Part shown: positions 7,632-14,438 of the stretch, in pieces
How positions within the stretch are numbered: the stretch's first letter is position 1
Layout of the letters: every line of letters begins with the position of its first letter
Origin: Ruminococcaceae bacterium UBA1405
Lineage (GTDB): Bacteria > Bacillota > Clostridia > Oscillospirales > Ruminococcaceae
Length of the DNA: 20,817 bases
Assembly (NCBI GenBank): GCA_002305685.1
Contig: DBQB01000064.1
Span: 1 to 20,817, forward strand
Direction of reading: 5' to 3'
Notes under the pieces: model-generated
Databases searched by the model: none
Told to the model about the DNA's origin: nothing
What the model saw: only the letters and a program-made list of their open reading frames with translations
Translations under genes and position numbers: made by a program

Positions 7632-7664
7632 CCGTCTGATGGGAAGAATAACGGTATCAGACGG
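7632..7664 (+). promoter_or_regulatory. 5' UTR hairpin upstream of surface protein gene
   Basis: Perfect 9-bp stem CCGTCTGAT/ATCAGACGG (7632-7640 and 7656-7664) with a 15-nt loop, near the predicted 5' end of the transcript. It is not followed by a U-tract, so it is more likely an mRNA-stabilising or regulatory hairpin than a terminator. It matches no riboswitch I recognise. Confidence 0.45.
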
Positions 7665-7734
7665 TTGTGTGACAACGGATGGTCAGGCATTATGCTTTTG
7701 ATATATCGCTTGATGACGGAAAGGGGGAGAACCA

Positions 7735-8496
7735 ATGAAAAAGCAAAAATGGATGGGATGGTTTGCGGTGGTCGCGGCAGCGGCCGTACTGTTGAGCACG
7801 GCAATTCCAACCATGTATGCGGTGGATGAGGAGTCCTCTTCTACACAATCTACTCCAGCCACAACACCGGAACCCAGGAGCACAACGCTGGAACAAGCGG
7901 TACAATCGGCGCTCCAAGGTCTTGATCTGTCTGCACCAAAGACGGCGGCAGCGTCCATTTACGGATATCTTCGCACCAAAGTTTCATTCGATGGTTCCGG
8001 TAACGCCGATGCGTTGGCGGTTCTCACCCAGAACAGCGCCAATTCAGAAGGCTTTGCCAGGGCGTTTCATGCGCTATGCCAGCAGGCGGGTATTTCCAGC
8101 CGGGTGGCGGCTGACGGAGAAAAATACTGGAATGCAGTGGAACTGGAAGGCAAGTGGTATGGCGTCGATGTTGCTGCGGATGTGCAGGGAGGGACGCAAG
8201 CCCATTTCCTGTGCGGCAGTGAGACCCAAATTGGTACCACCACCTTCGGCGCAAGCCATCAGGGCAGCTATGAAGGCGGGAATGTCACTTTGCAAACGCT
8301 GGGATATGGAGAGAATCAGACGGTGGAGCTGGTAATTACCCCCCAATGCTCTGCAAAAAAACTATGGAGAAAGCGATCCCCCGTTTACCTATCAAAGCAG
8401 CGATCCTGCGGTTGCATTGACCGGTTCCCTGGAACGCGTCCCTGGAGAGACGGCGGGCAGCTATCGTTATACATTGGGAACCCTTGCGGTGTCTGA
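7735..8496 (+). CDS. Large surface protein, N-terminal part (signal peptide, degenerate transglutaminase-like domain)
   Basis: The ATG follows AAGGGGGAG. Residues 1-30 form a signal peptide (KKQKW, hydrophobic core, cleavage near MYAVDE), then a Ser/Thr/Pro linker to about 50. Residues about 70-165 resemble a transglutaminase-like domain: NSEGFARAFHALCQQAGI then KYWNAVELEGKWYGVDVAAD. In active members the first motif carries the nucleophile Cys (GVCEGYA...) and the second the His (HAWN); here these are Ser104 and Lys130, while the Asp of YGVDV is kept, so it is probably not an enzyme. From residue 208 the family reading frame is lost at seven A (8355-8361). The remaining 45 residues to 8496 are out of frame. 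Dropping one A joins this part to the long frame that follows, giving one protein of about 1458 aa. Confidence 0.85.
   Translation: MKKQKWMGWFAVVAAAAVLLSTAIPTMYAVDEESSSTQSTPATTPEPRSTTLEQAVQSALQGLDLSAPKTAAASIYGYLRTKVSFDGSGNADALAVLTQNSANSEGFARAFHALCQQAGISSRVAADGEKYWNAVELEGKWYGVDVAADVQGGTQAHFLCGSETQIGTTTFGASHQGSYEGGNVTLQTLGYGENQTVELVITPQCSAKKLWRKRSPVYLSKQRSCGCIDRFPGTRPWRDGGQLSLYIGNPCGV
8355..8361 (+). other. A7 homopolymer at which the surface protein gene shifts frame
   Basis: Codons run GCA AAA AAA CTA in the upstream frame. With six A the reading becomes GCA AAA AAC TAT GGA GAA, giving AKNYGESDPPFTY, which is the expected MBG sequence. Confidence 0.85.
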
Positions 8497-11400
8497 TACC
8501 GAAAAAGCAGATCAATACCAATTGGTGTTGGCACAGAATGCGCCTTCTTTTACCATTGTGCCAAAGGAATTAACCATTGCAGATGTGACGCTTGCGTCTC
8601 AGAGCAAAGAATATGATGGCAGCTATTCGGTACCGCTGACGGCTATTTCTCTTTCCGGAATCTGTGGAAATGACGATGTTTCTGTGGATATGTCTGCGGT
8701 GCTGGCGGTGGTGTCTGACAATCAGCCGAACAGCTATGATGCAATTGAGATTTCGTCTATATATCTGACAGGTTCTGCTGCCGGTAACTACCGAATTGCT
8801 TCGTCGGTGGTTGTCCCGGTCTCCTTCACCATTTTACCGTCGCAGCAGAGCCCGTCAGTGGACATTGACGGCTCTTCCACGGGTGACGGTTCTCCCACGG
8901 GTGACGGTTCTTCCGGAGGTGACGGTTCTCCCACGGGTGACGGTTCTTCCGGAGGTGACGGTTCTCCCACGGGTGGCGGTTCCCCCACGGGTGATGGCTC
9001 TCCCACAGGTAACAATTTTACTGTTTTGACAGTTCGGGTGGATCCAAAATCCATTTATTACGGGGATCCTTTGCCCCAGTCTTATTCATACCGGCTTTTT
9101 CGGGATAATCAGGATGTGACCACGACACTACAGGACGCACCACAGGTTTCCATTGAGATTGTTGGGAATGGGGCGTCGGTTGGATTTTATCCATATAAGC
9201 TGAAGGAAAGTACGGTTGGAAATTATCAGCTGGTTTTGGATCAAACGACCTCTGAGACGGCCGGTCTTACCGTTTTGCCCAAGTTGGTGGAAGTGCAGTT
9301 CCAGCTGGGTTCTGGATGGACACAGTCGGGGGATACTGCTCAGGTGCAGTATGACGGTACGCCCAAAACGCTGGCCGCCCACTATTTTGGAGTGGATGGC
9401 CAAAGTGTGCCGGTACAGCTGCAATATTTAGCGTCTGATGTTCCTGTTGACGCACCTACCGAGATTGGCGTCTATCAGGTTGTGGCATCCATCACTGATC
9501 CCAACTATGATATTTCCAGTTATTCGATAACCCGTTTGGAGATCAAGAAAAAAGAATTTACCCCGCAAAATATAGAGCGCAGAATCAAAGTGGGAGACAC
9601 GACCTGCTACAGCGTTCCGCTTTCGGACTTTGGCGTGCCGGAAGATGCGTGGGCGGGCGTTTATGTCTATCAGGTGACCTATACAAACGGTGTGATTTTG
9701 ACTCCGCCGTCTCTTGTAAACGATGCGGTGGTCAACGGTTATGCAGCAGCGGTACAGGATAACAAGGTGTTTTTCCAGCTGCTTGCGCAGGTACAGGTGG
9801 GACAGAGCGCGGATATTGAACTGCGAACCTCCTCTTCGCTGTACGAGGAGACCTCGTTTCACCTGCATATTGTGGTAGATGCGGTGGGTTACAGCGCAGC
9901 TGTAACCGGGGCGCCGGCCCGGGTAACCCTGGGCAGCGATATTGCGCTCTCGCAGAATTTCCAGTTGGTTATCACATATGACAACAATACTACGGTAAAG
10001 GAACCTGTTACCGCCGCCATGCTTTCCGGTTATAACAAAAATGACACCGGAACAGCAAGCATCGGCAACAAGGTGATCACCGTAAACAGCCAAAAGGTCT
10101 CCGGTGCTTCTGCAACCTTTGTGATCGAGGTGATGGATCGGGCGACGGGGCTTGTGGTGGTTCCGCCGGATAAACTTACCTACACGCGCGGCAGCAGCCG
10201 GCTGAATCTGGATGGAGGATCGGTGGCACTGCGGATGCAGAGCGGTATCGCGCAACCCAAAAAAGCGCTTACGGCTTCCATGCTCAGTGTTGGCAGCAGT
10301 ATTTTGAATCGGGCTGGCAGCTATGATGTGGATGTACGCTATAATGGTTGGACGGTGCGGGATGCTTTTACCATTGAAGTAATTCGAGGAGATTACGGCG
10401 ATTCGGAAAACATTTTCCCGGTTACCGAAGTTCCTTCCAGAGGTGATTTCGGAATGAATCTCAGCCGGTATGACATTGAAGATCTCGACGGATACAGCTT
10501 GTCTGACCTATATCTGATGGTTGATTCTTATGTTTACAGCGATGACCAGGACGAACTGCTGCGGTATATTCGTCGTGGAAACTGGGATGATTATGAGATG
10601 TTTGAAGCATGGCTGGAGACCTATGACGGGTATCCGATGGAGCTTCGCAGAAGCACCACTCTGTATCTCCCTTATCCCAGCGGCGTGTCCAGGACGCGGG
10701 ACACCATCGGGGTGTACCATCTGGTGAATGGTCGTGTGCGGACGGAAAAGGTAACGCTTTTATCCAATCATATTGCTGTTACCGTAGATTCGCTCAGTCC
10801 TTTTGCAGTGGTATGGCGCGAAAAGAATAACTCTTCCGGATCTTCCTCCGGTTCTTCTTCCGACAGTTCCCTCAGCGGTGCAGTGGAACATCAGCAGGAG
10901 ATGGAGCAGTTCTGGAAAGAGGTTGTGGATCTGCTGGAGGATACCGCTTCCGGAAGAACCTTATCGGTTAACGCAGGGGACTATGACTATGTTCCGGTAA
11001 GTGTGCTCAAGGCCATCCGTGGTCGAAACGTCACCCTGAAAATCATCAACGACTATACAAATCCTATTGTGTTAAACGGAAAAAATCTTCCTGCCAGCAA
11101 CGAACTGCGCACCAGTTATACCATGCGGGCGCTGTACAATGCGGTGAAAGAAAATTCTTCCGCTTCCTCTTCCGGTGGTTCAGGCTCTACCGGTACCAGT
11201 ATCTCACAGCTGGAGAAACAATGGAACTCGGTGGTGAAATCTCTTCAGTCCTATAGCGCGGGAACGGTGGTCACCGTCAACGCCAAAAATCAAGCCCAGA
11301 TTCCAGGTACGTTTTTGGAGGCGATCCGTGGCCGCAATATAACGGTGAAACTTAAGAGTGACCGATATGCGACGATGACCCTCAATGGAATGGAACTTCC

Positions 11401-12112
11401 GGTGACGCTGAAAAAGCAGGACAGTTACACATTGCAGCAACTGTACGAAGCGGTGACCCCTCCATCCTCCTCACAGCTGGAAAAGCAGTGGGAGAGCGTT
11501 GTCAAAGCAATTAAGGGCTATCAATCGGGCACTACTGCCACCGTCAACGCAAAGTCTCAGGCATTTGTACCGGAAACGCTGCTTGCTGCGCTGCGAGGAC
11601 GTAATATCACCGTTAAGCTGCAAAGCGATTATCTGACCCAGACAATTACTCTTTACGGACAGTCGATGCCGACCAGCCTCAGCGGTCAGAGAGCATATTC
11701 CATCGCAGAGCTGTATCACCGTGCGAAACAGACTGGGTCTGCAGGTACGGTAGGGAGCGAGAACGGCCAGAATCCAACTACCGGTATGCAGGCTGTTTTG
11801 CCGGGAATATGGAATTCGTCGTCTTCCGCCTCCGCCATGTCGGTGGTCTCCTCCCAGGCAATCTCTACGCCCGAGACGGAGGAAAGCTCCTCCCAGTCTG
11901 TGATGTTGGCACCACCGGTGATGGATCTTCCGGCAGGGGATGACGCGCCTGTGATTGATATGGTTGATTCAGCGGAACCAGACAACGATCCATCCTCCAT
12001 GCAAAAGATGTATTATCTGTTGGCGGGTGTTTTTGCACTGGTGGCAGGCGCGATCCTGCTGATTATGACCCTTATCCTTTCAAGCCGTCGCAGAAGACGC
12101 CGGAGAAGATAG
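8417..12112 (+). CDS. Large surface protein, main part (MBG/YDG, Ig-like, triple repeat, membrane anchor)
   Basis: The frame is open from TTG 8417, but homology starts earlier, at about 8360 (NYGESDPPFTYQ, a typical MBG start), so this is the continuation of the gene beginning at 7735 and not a separate gene. In order (residue numbers for the rejoined protein): MBG-type domain about 205-285; YDG-type domain about 285-375 (SKEYDGSYSVPL); eight hexapeptides DGS(P/S)(T/G)G; a second MBG pair about 427-605 (YYGDPLPQSYSY, VQYDGTPKTL); Ig-like regions about 720-885; a negatively charged stretch; a Ser linker; three copies of an unrecognised repeat of about 85 aa; a Ser/Pro-rich stalk; one transmembrane helix (YYLLAGVFALVAGAILLIM); and a tail of eight Arg. 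This implies C-terminal membrane anchoring with no LPXTG sortase signal. The function is probably adhesive or structural. Confidence 0.85.
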   Translation: MTGSLERVPGETAGSYRYTLGTLAVSDTEKADQYQLVLAQNAPSFTIVPKELTIADVTLASQSKEYDGSYSVPLTAISLSGICGNDDVSVDMSAVLAVVSDNQPNSYDAIEISSIYLTGSAAGNYRIASSVVVPVSFTILPSQQSPSVDIDGSSTGDGSPTGDGSSGGDGSPTGDGSSGGDGSPTGGGSPTGDGSPTGNNFTVLTVRVDPKSIYYGDPLPQSYSYRLFRDNQDVTTTLQDAPQVSIEIVGNGASVGFYPYKLKESTVGNYQLVLDQTTSETAGLTVLPKLVEVQFQLGSGWTQSGDTAQVQYDGTPKTLAAHYFGVDGQSVPVQLQYLASDVPVDAPTEIGVYQVVASITDPNYDISSYSITRLEIKKKEFTPQNIERRIKVGDTTCYSVPLSDFGVPEDAWAGVYVYQVTYTNGVILTPPSLVNDAVVNGYAAAVQDNKVFFQLLAQVQVGQSADIELRTSSSLYEETSFHLHIVVDAVGYSAAVTGAPARVTLGSDIALSQNFQLVITYDNNTTVKEPVTAAMLSGYNKNDTGTASIGNKVITVNSQKVSGASATFVIEVMDRATGLVVVPPDKLTYTRGSSRLNLDGGSVALRMQSGIAQPKKALTASMLSVGSSILNRAGSYDVDVRYNGWTVRDAFTIEVIRGDYGDSENIFPVTEVPSRGDFGMNLSRYDIEDLDGYSLSDLYLMVDSYVYSDDQDELLRYIRRGNWDDYEMFEAWLETYDGYPMELRRSTTLYLPYPSGVSRTRDTIGVYHLVNGRVRTEKVTLLSNHIAVTVDSLSPFAVVWREKNNSSGSSSGSSSDSSLSGAVEHQQEMEQFWKEVVDLLEDTASGRTLSVNAGDYDYVPVSVLKAIRGRNVTLKIINDYTNPIVLNGKNLPASNELRTSYTMRALYNAVKENSSASSSGGSGSTGTSISQLEKQWNSVVKSLQSYSAGTVVTVNAKNQAQIPGTFLEAIRGRNITVKLKSDRYATMTLNGMELPVTLKKQDSYTLQQLYEAVTPPSSSQLEKQWESVVKAIKGYQSGTTATVNAKSQAFVPETLLAALRGRNITVKLQSDYLTQTITLYGQSMPTSLSGQRAYSIAELYHRAKQTGSAGTVGSENGQNPTTGMQAVLPGIWNSSSSASAMSVVSSQAISTPETEESSSQSVMLAPPVMDLPAGDDAPVIDMVDSAEPDNDPSSMQKMYYLLAGVFALVAGAILLIMTLILSSRRRRRRRR
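8867..9010 (+). repeat. 8 x 18-bp tandem repeat encoding a DGS(P/S)(T/G)G linker
   Basis: Eight in-frame 18-bp units run from 8867 to 9010. The commonest is GACGGTTCTCCCACGGGT, and GACGGTTCTTCCGGAGGT alternates with it in units 2-6. The last two units have diverged (GGCGGT..., GATGGC...). They encode flexible, acidic Gly/Ser hexapeptides between the YDG domain and the next MBG domain. The regular alternation implies expansion by duplication of 36-bp pairs. Copy number is likely to vary between strains (inference). Confidence 0.93.
10892..11731 (+). repeat. Three tandem copies of an unrecognised ~85-aa protein repeat
   Basis: Copies start at 10892, 11207 and 11474, separated by Ser/Gly-rich linkers that shorten from the first gap to the second. 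The shared pattern is Q-LEKQW..VVK.I..Y..GT..TVNAK.Q..VP...L.A.RGRNITVKL.SD, then an LNG..LP hairpin, then Y....LY.A. The strongest block is (I/L)RGRN(I/V)T(V/L)K(L/I). Copies 2 and 3 are closer to each other than to copy 1. I do not recognise a named domain. The position directly outside the membrane anchor suggests a stalk or ligand-binding module. Confidence 0.85.
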
Positions 12113-12142
12113 ATTTATGGTTTAAAGAAACACCGCGCGATA

Positions 12143-12184
12143 AGTCAGCGACAACCCTTCATGGGCTGTCGCTGACTATGTTTT
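12143..12184 (+). terminator. Intrinsic terminator after the surface protein gene
   Basis: AGTCAGCGACA (12143-12153) pairs with TGTCGCTGACT (12167-12177), with an additional CCC/GGG inner pairing, followed by ATGTTTT. It lies 30 bp past the stop codon. Confidence 0.85.
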
Positions 12185-12200
12185 AACGAAAAAAAACAAT

Positions 12201-12236
12201 CTTTTTCGCAAAGGATACATTTTTTTGTCGAAAAAG
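12201..12236. repeat. 8-bp inverted repeat upstream of the SigH-like gene promoter
   Basis: CTTTTTCG (12201-12208) and CGAAAAAG (12229-12236) are a perfect inverted repeat around an A/T-rich 20-nt loop, 33 bp upstream of the -35 box. It could be a second weak terminator or a regulator site. Confidence 0.3.
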
Positions 12237-12268
12237 CCTAAGAATTTTGACTCCAAACGAAAAAAGTC

Positions 12269-12297
12269 TTGACAATCCGTTGGTTTTGGGATATGAT
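12269..12297 (+). promoter_or_regulatory. Sigma-A promoter of the SigH-like gene
   Basis: Perfect TTGACA (12269-12274), a 17-bp spacer and TATGAT (12292-12297). Transcription should begin near 12304. Confidence 0.8.
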
Positions 12298-12364
12298 AGG
12301 CCAAGAAGCAGGTGCGATGTTGTTTTTGGGATGGTAAAGCCAGTTGGGGTTGAGAGCTGTATTT

Positions 12365-12961
12365 ATGAAGAAAACCGATAACGACGGGCTTACTCCTCAG
12401 AATGAGGAGGCCCCCAAACAAGAAAAAACATGGAATCCTGTCTCTGATCCTGCAAAGGTCGGTGCGTTGGTGGAGCAGTATCGTCCGCTGGTGTATGCGA
12501 TTGCATCCCGGTTTCGGGGGATCGAATTTGACGATCTGGTGCAGGAAGGTATGCTGGGGCTTTGGAGTGCAGCAAGACGCTTCAATCCCTCACAGGGCAG
12601 TTCTTTCGGTGCGTTTGCCGCGCTGTGTATTCAGCGCAGGATGTTGGCTATGGCGGCCAGTCATCGCAAACGTGTGGATATCTCTTTTTCCCAGTTAGAT
12701 ACGGATGTTGAGGTGTTTGGGGAAAAAATTTTTCCCCAGGAGGACAGTGCATTAAACCCAGAGAATCTTTTGATCCTCAAAGAGGATGTTGCGGCGATGC
12801 AACAGCGGATGCGGGAGATGCTTTCTCCGTTGGAGCGTCGGATTTTGCAGCTGTATCTGGAGGGTTGCAGTTATCAGGAGATCGCTGAAAGATTATCGAT
12901 CACATCGAAAGCGGTGGATAATGGTTTGCAGCGGATTCGCAGAAAACTGCGGGATTCTTAG
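12365..12961 (+). CDS. Sigma-70 family RNA polymerase sigma factor, SigH-like
   Basis: A 198-aa sigma factor. Region 2 (residues about 35-105) has LVEQYRPLVYAIASRF, FDDLVQEGMLGLWSAARRF and FGAFAALCIQRRM, the pattern of the Spo0H/SigH group of Firmicutes. Region 4 (about 140-195) has LSPLERRILQLYLEGCSYQEIAERL and a helix-turn-helix ending ITSKAVDNGLQRIRRKL. It directs RNA polymerase to alternative promoters; SigH controls transition-state and early sporulation genes in Bacillus, but that role is not shown here. Start choice is uncertain: TTG 12344 and TTG 12350 are in frame upstream, and no start has a clear Shine-Dalgarno. ATG 12365 is chosen because upstream residues show no homology. No anti-sigma gene is adjacent. 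Confidence 0.85.
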   Translation: MKKTDNDGLTPQNEEAPKQEKTWNPVSDPAKVGALVEQYRPLVYAIASRFRGIEFDDLVQEGMLGLWSAARRFNPSQGSSFGAFAALCIQRRMLAMAASHRKRVDISFSQLDTDVEVFGEKIFPQEDSALNPENLLILKEDVAAMQQRMREMLSPLERRILQLYLEGCSYQEIAERLSITSKAVDNGLQRIRRKLRDS

Positions 12962-13031
12962 AAGCTACGGCTTCTGAAAATTCTTTCTTTGTCATTCGGC
13001 CGAAAAGGCTGAATATATGCCCGTAGCTTTA
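12960..13031 (+). promoter_or_regulatory. Structured intergenic RNA with two mutually exclusive foldings
   Basis: AGAAGC-TACG-GCTTCT (12960-12975) is a hairpin closed by a stable C(UACG)G tetraloop and followed by T-rich sequence, so it may terminate the sigma transcript. Alternatively AAGCTACGG (12962-12970) pairs with CCGTAGCTT (13021-13029), enclosing ATTCGGCC-GAAAA-GGCTGAAT (12994-13014, one G-U pair inside). The two foldings use the same bases. A weak promoter-like TTGTCA (12989-12994) with a 19-bp spacer and TATATG (13014-13019) overlaps this region. Confidence 0.5.
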
Positions 13032-13120
13032 AGGCAGAGCGGCTATTCATTGATTTCTCTCAATGCGGCACTTTCCAAGAAACCTAAGGGCAAATTTAAG
13101 CGTTAAGCGAGGTAATTATC

Positions 13121-13396
13121 ATGTACACTGACAAGACTCTGAGATGCAAAGAGTGCGGCAATGAGTTCATCTTCTCTGCTGGCGAGCAGGAATTCTACGC
13201 CCAGAGAGGCTTCGTAAATGAGCCCCAGAGATGCAAAGCTTGCCGTGACGCCCGCAAGGCTTCCAACGGAACCGCCAGAGAGATGTTCACCGCTATCTGT
13301 GCCGAGTGCGGTAAAGAAGCGAGAGTTCCCTTTAAGCCCTTCGGTGACCGCCCTGTTTACTGCAGCGAGTGCTTCGCCAAGAGAAACAACGGCTAA
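13121..13396 (+). CDS. Double zinc-ribbon protein (zf-trcl plus CxxC-x17-CxxC type)
   Basis: A 91-aa soluble protein made of two tandem four-cysteine zinc ribbons. The first is C9/C12 with C38/C41, and GEQEFYAQRGFVNEPQRCK matches the zf-trcl family. The second is C60/C63 with C81/C84 (CAECGKEARVPFKPFGDRPV, then YCSECF), matching the CxxC_CxxC family seen in many bacteria. The role is unknown; nucleic acid or ribosome association is plausible but unproven. GAGG lies eight bases upstream of the ATG. Codon use (TTC, TAC, AAC, GAG) is more biased than in neighbouring genes, suggesting high expression. A strong terminator follows 16 bp after the stop, and the upstream 160 nt are structured, so it is probably a monocistronic, abundant transcript. 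Confidence 0.9.
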   Translation: MYTDKTLRCKECGNEFIFSAGEQEFYAQRGFVNEPQRCKACRDARKASNGTAREMFTAICAECGKEARVPFKPFGDRPVYCSECFAKRNNG

Positions 13397-13411
13397 TTTC
13401 TTTTGTATCAC

Positions 13412-13446
13412 AAAAGCTGCTCCAGATTTTCTGGGGCAGCTTTTTT
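13412..13446 (+). terminator. Intrinsic terminator of the zinc-ribbon gene
   Basis: AAAAGCTGCTCCAGA pairs with TCTGGGGCAGCTTTTTT around a short T-rich loop, ending in six T. Confidence 0.93.
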
Positions 13447-13538
13447 ATTTGGTACAGATGCTATAAAAATTAAATAAGCATTCTGATTTTTGGTAATTTC
13501 CAGGGAAGGGTAATTGCTGCGGATGTATCAAATTTGAC

Positions 13539-13577
13539 AAAAAAGAAGGGCCTATTCTGTAACAGGTCCTTCTTTTT
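13539..13577. terminator. Bidirectional terminator downstream of the S-component gene
   Basis: AAAAAAGAAGG-g-CCT and AGG-t-CCTTCTTTTT pair around ATTCTGTAAC. The minus-strand U-tract ends the ECF S-component transcript 24 bp after its stop; the plus-strand T5 gives a second barrier after the zinc-ribbon gene. Confidence 0.88.
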
Positions 13578-13600
13578 CATTATTTAATGTACGATGGCCG

Positions 13601-14200
13601 TTATCCTTTTAAGCGATTTCCATTATAAGTGCTCACGGCTTTTGCAATTGCAGCGCCCACCACCAGACATACAATGGCCTCAGCAACGGCATTGATGGTG
13701 ACCAGCGATGTGATAACTGCCCAGACGGTATCACCCATCTGCATCTCCATCAATGTCCGGGAGAAGAAGATCACCAAGAAACCGACAAAGAAAAAGGTGT
13801 TGAGCAGTGCTCCGGAAAGGGAGGTGATGGCATAGGAAAGAATCTTGGTTTTGTCAATCTTCTCCATCCAGGAGAAAAGCAAGCCGGGAAGCAATCCGGC
13901 CAGTACGCGGGCTACCACACAGGTAATGAAGGTTGCAATGGGATTGACTCCCATCAGTGTGGTGCCGAACCAATCCATGCCAAAACACTGGAAAAAGCTG
14001 GTGAGACCAAAGACACCGCCCAGAAAGGCGCCGGCTTTCGGCCCGAGAATTATACCGCCGATGACCACCGGAATCATCAGGAAGGAGATGGAAAGCGCTC
14101 CTATTTTCAGGTAGCCGACAGGGGTAAAAGCCATCACCAGAATGATGGCGGTGAGCAGGGAAAGCTGCACCAGCGTATGGGTTTTTTGATTTCTGTTCAT
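13601..14200 (-). CDS. ECF transporter S component (substrate-binding membrane subunit)
   Basis: A 199-aa protein with about six hydrophobic helices. The pattern VGYLKIGALSISFLMIPVVIGGIILGPKAGAFLGGVFGLTSFFQ places it in the ECF-transporter S-component family, probably the pantothenate-like (PanT) branch, though the substrate is not certain. S components bind a vitamin and pair with a shared EcfA/EcfA'/EcfT module that is not in this window, as usual for group II systems. AGGAGG lies seven bases before the ATG at 14198-14200; a GTG one codon upstream is too close to the site. A promoter at 14380-14408 predicts a leader of about 170 nt, unusually long, and vitamin uptake genes are often riboswitch controlled, although no known class is recognised. 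Confidence 0.85.
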   Translation of the reverse strand: MNRNQKTHTLVQLSLLTAIILVMAFTPVGYLKIGALSISFLMIPVVIGGIILGPKAGAFLGGVFGLTSFFQCFGMDWFGTTLMGVNPIATFITCVVARVLAGLLPGLLFSWMEKIDKTKILSYAITSLSGALLNTFFFVGFLVIFFSRTLMEMQMGDTVWAVITSLVTINAVAEAIVCLVVGAAIAKAVSTYNGNRLKG

Positions 14201-14203
14201 CAC

Positions 14204-14373
14204 AATTCCTCCTGCTGCTGTTCCGATCCTATGCGGATACAGCGCAAATTTTGTAAAACGGGAATACGAAAACCAACTTGCTTATTGCAGCCCTATTTCG
14301 GATACTGACCTACGGGGAGGGACAGTTCCAGGGTGCAAAACAGTCCGCGATGATTTCTTTGATCCCTGTTTCC
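14204..14373 (-). promoter_or_regulatory. Long 5' leader of the S-component gene
   Basis: About 170 nt lie between the predicted transcription start (near 14373) and the ribosome binding site (14208-14213). The sequence has several G/C-rich short arms, including CAGGG and CCCTG on the transcript, but I could not match TPP, FMN, cobalamin, THF, preQ1 or ZTP consensus cores. It is a candidate structured leader only. Confidence 0.35.
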
Positions 14374-14379
14374 ATCCTC

Positions 14380-14408
14380 ATTATAGCGGGTGAGAAAGGT
14401 GGATGCAA
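14380..14408 (-). promoter_or_regulatory. Sigma-A promoter of the S-component gene
   Basis: Minus-strand TTGCAT (14403-14408), a 17-bp spacer and perfect TATAAT (14380-14385). It lies 31 bp after the end of the upstream phosphatase gene, so the S component can be transcribed on its own. Confidence 0.68.
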
Positions 14409-14438
14409 TGGCTATCTTTCACAAAAGAACCTGCGAAA

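Noticed and set aside
7632..7664. Terminator or c-di-GMP riboswitch ahead of the surface protein gene
   Set aside because: No U-tract follows the hairpin and the GEMM core motifs are missing.
8867..9010. CRISPR-like array
   Set aside because: The units are contiguous 18-bp in-frame coding repeats with no spacers.
9428..10255. 275-codon minus-strand open frame within the surface protein gene
   Set aside because: Lies fully antisense to a well-supported domain-rich protein and has His/Arg-rich non-protein-like composition.
14204..14373. Known riboswitch (TPP, FMN, cobalamin, THF, ZTP) before the S-component gene
   Set aside because: None of the conserved core sequences could be found by eye, so only an unassigned leader is reported.
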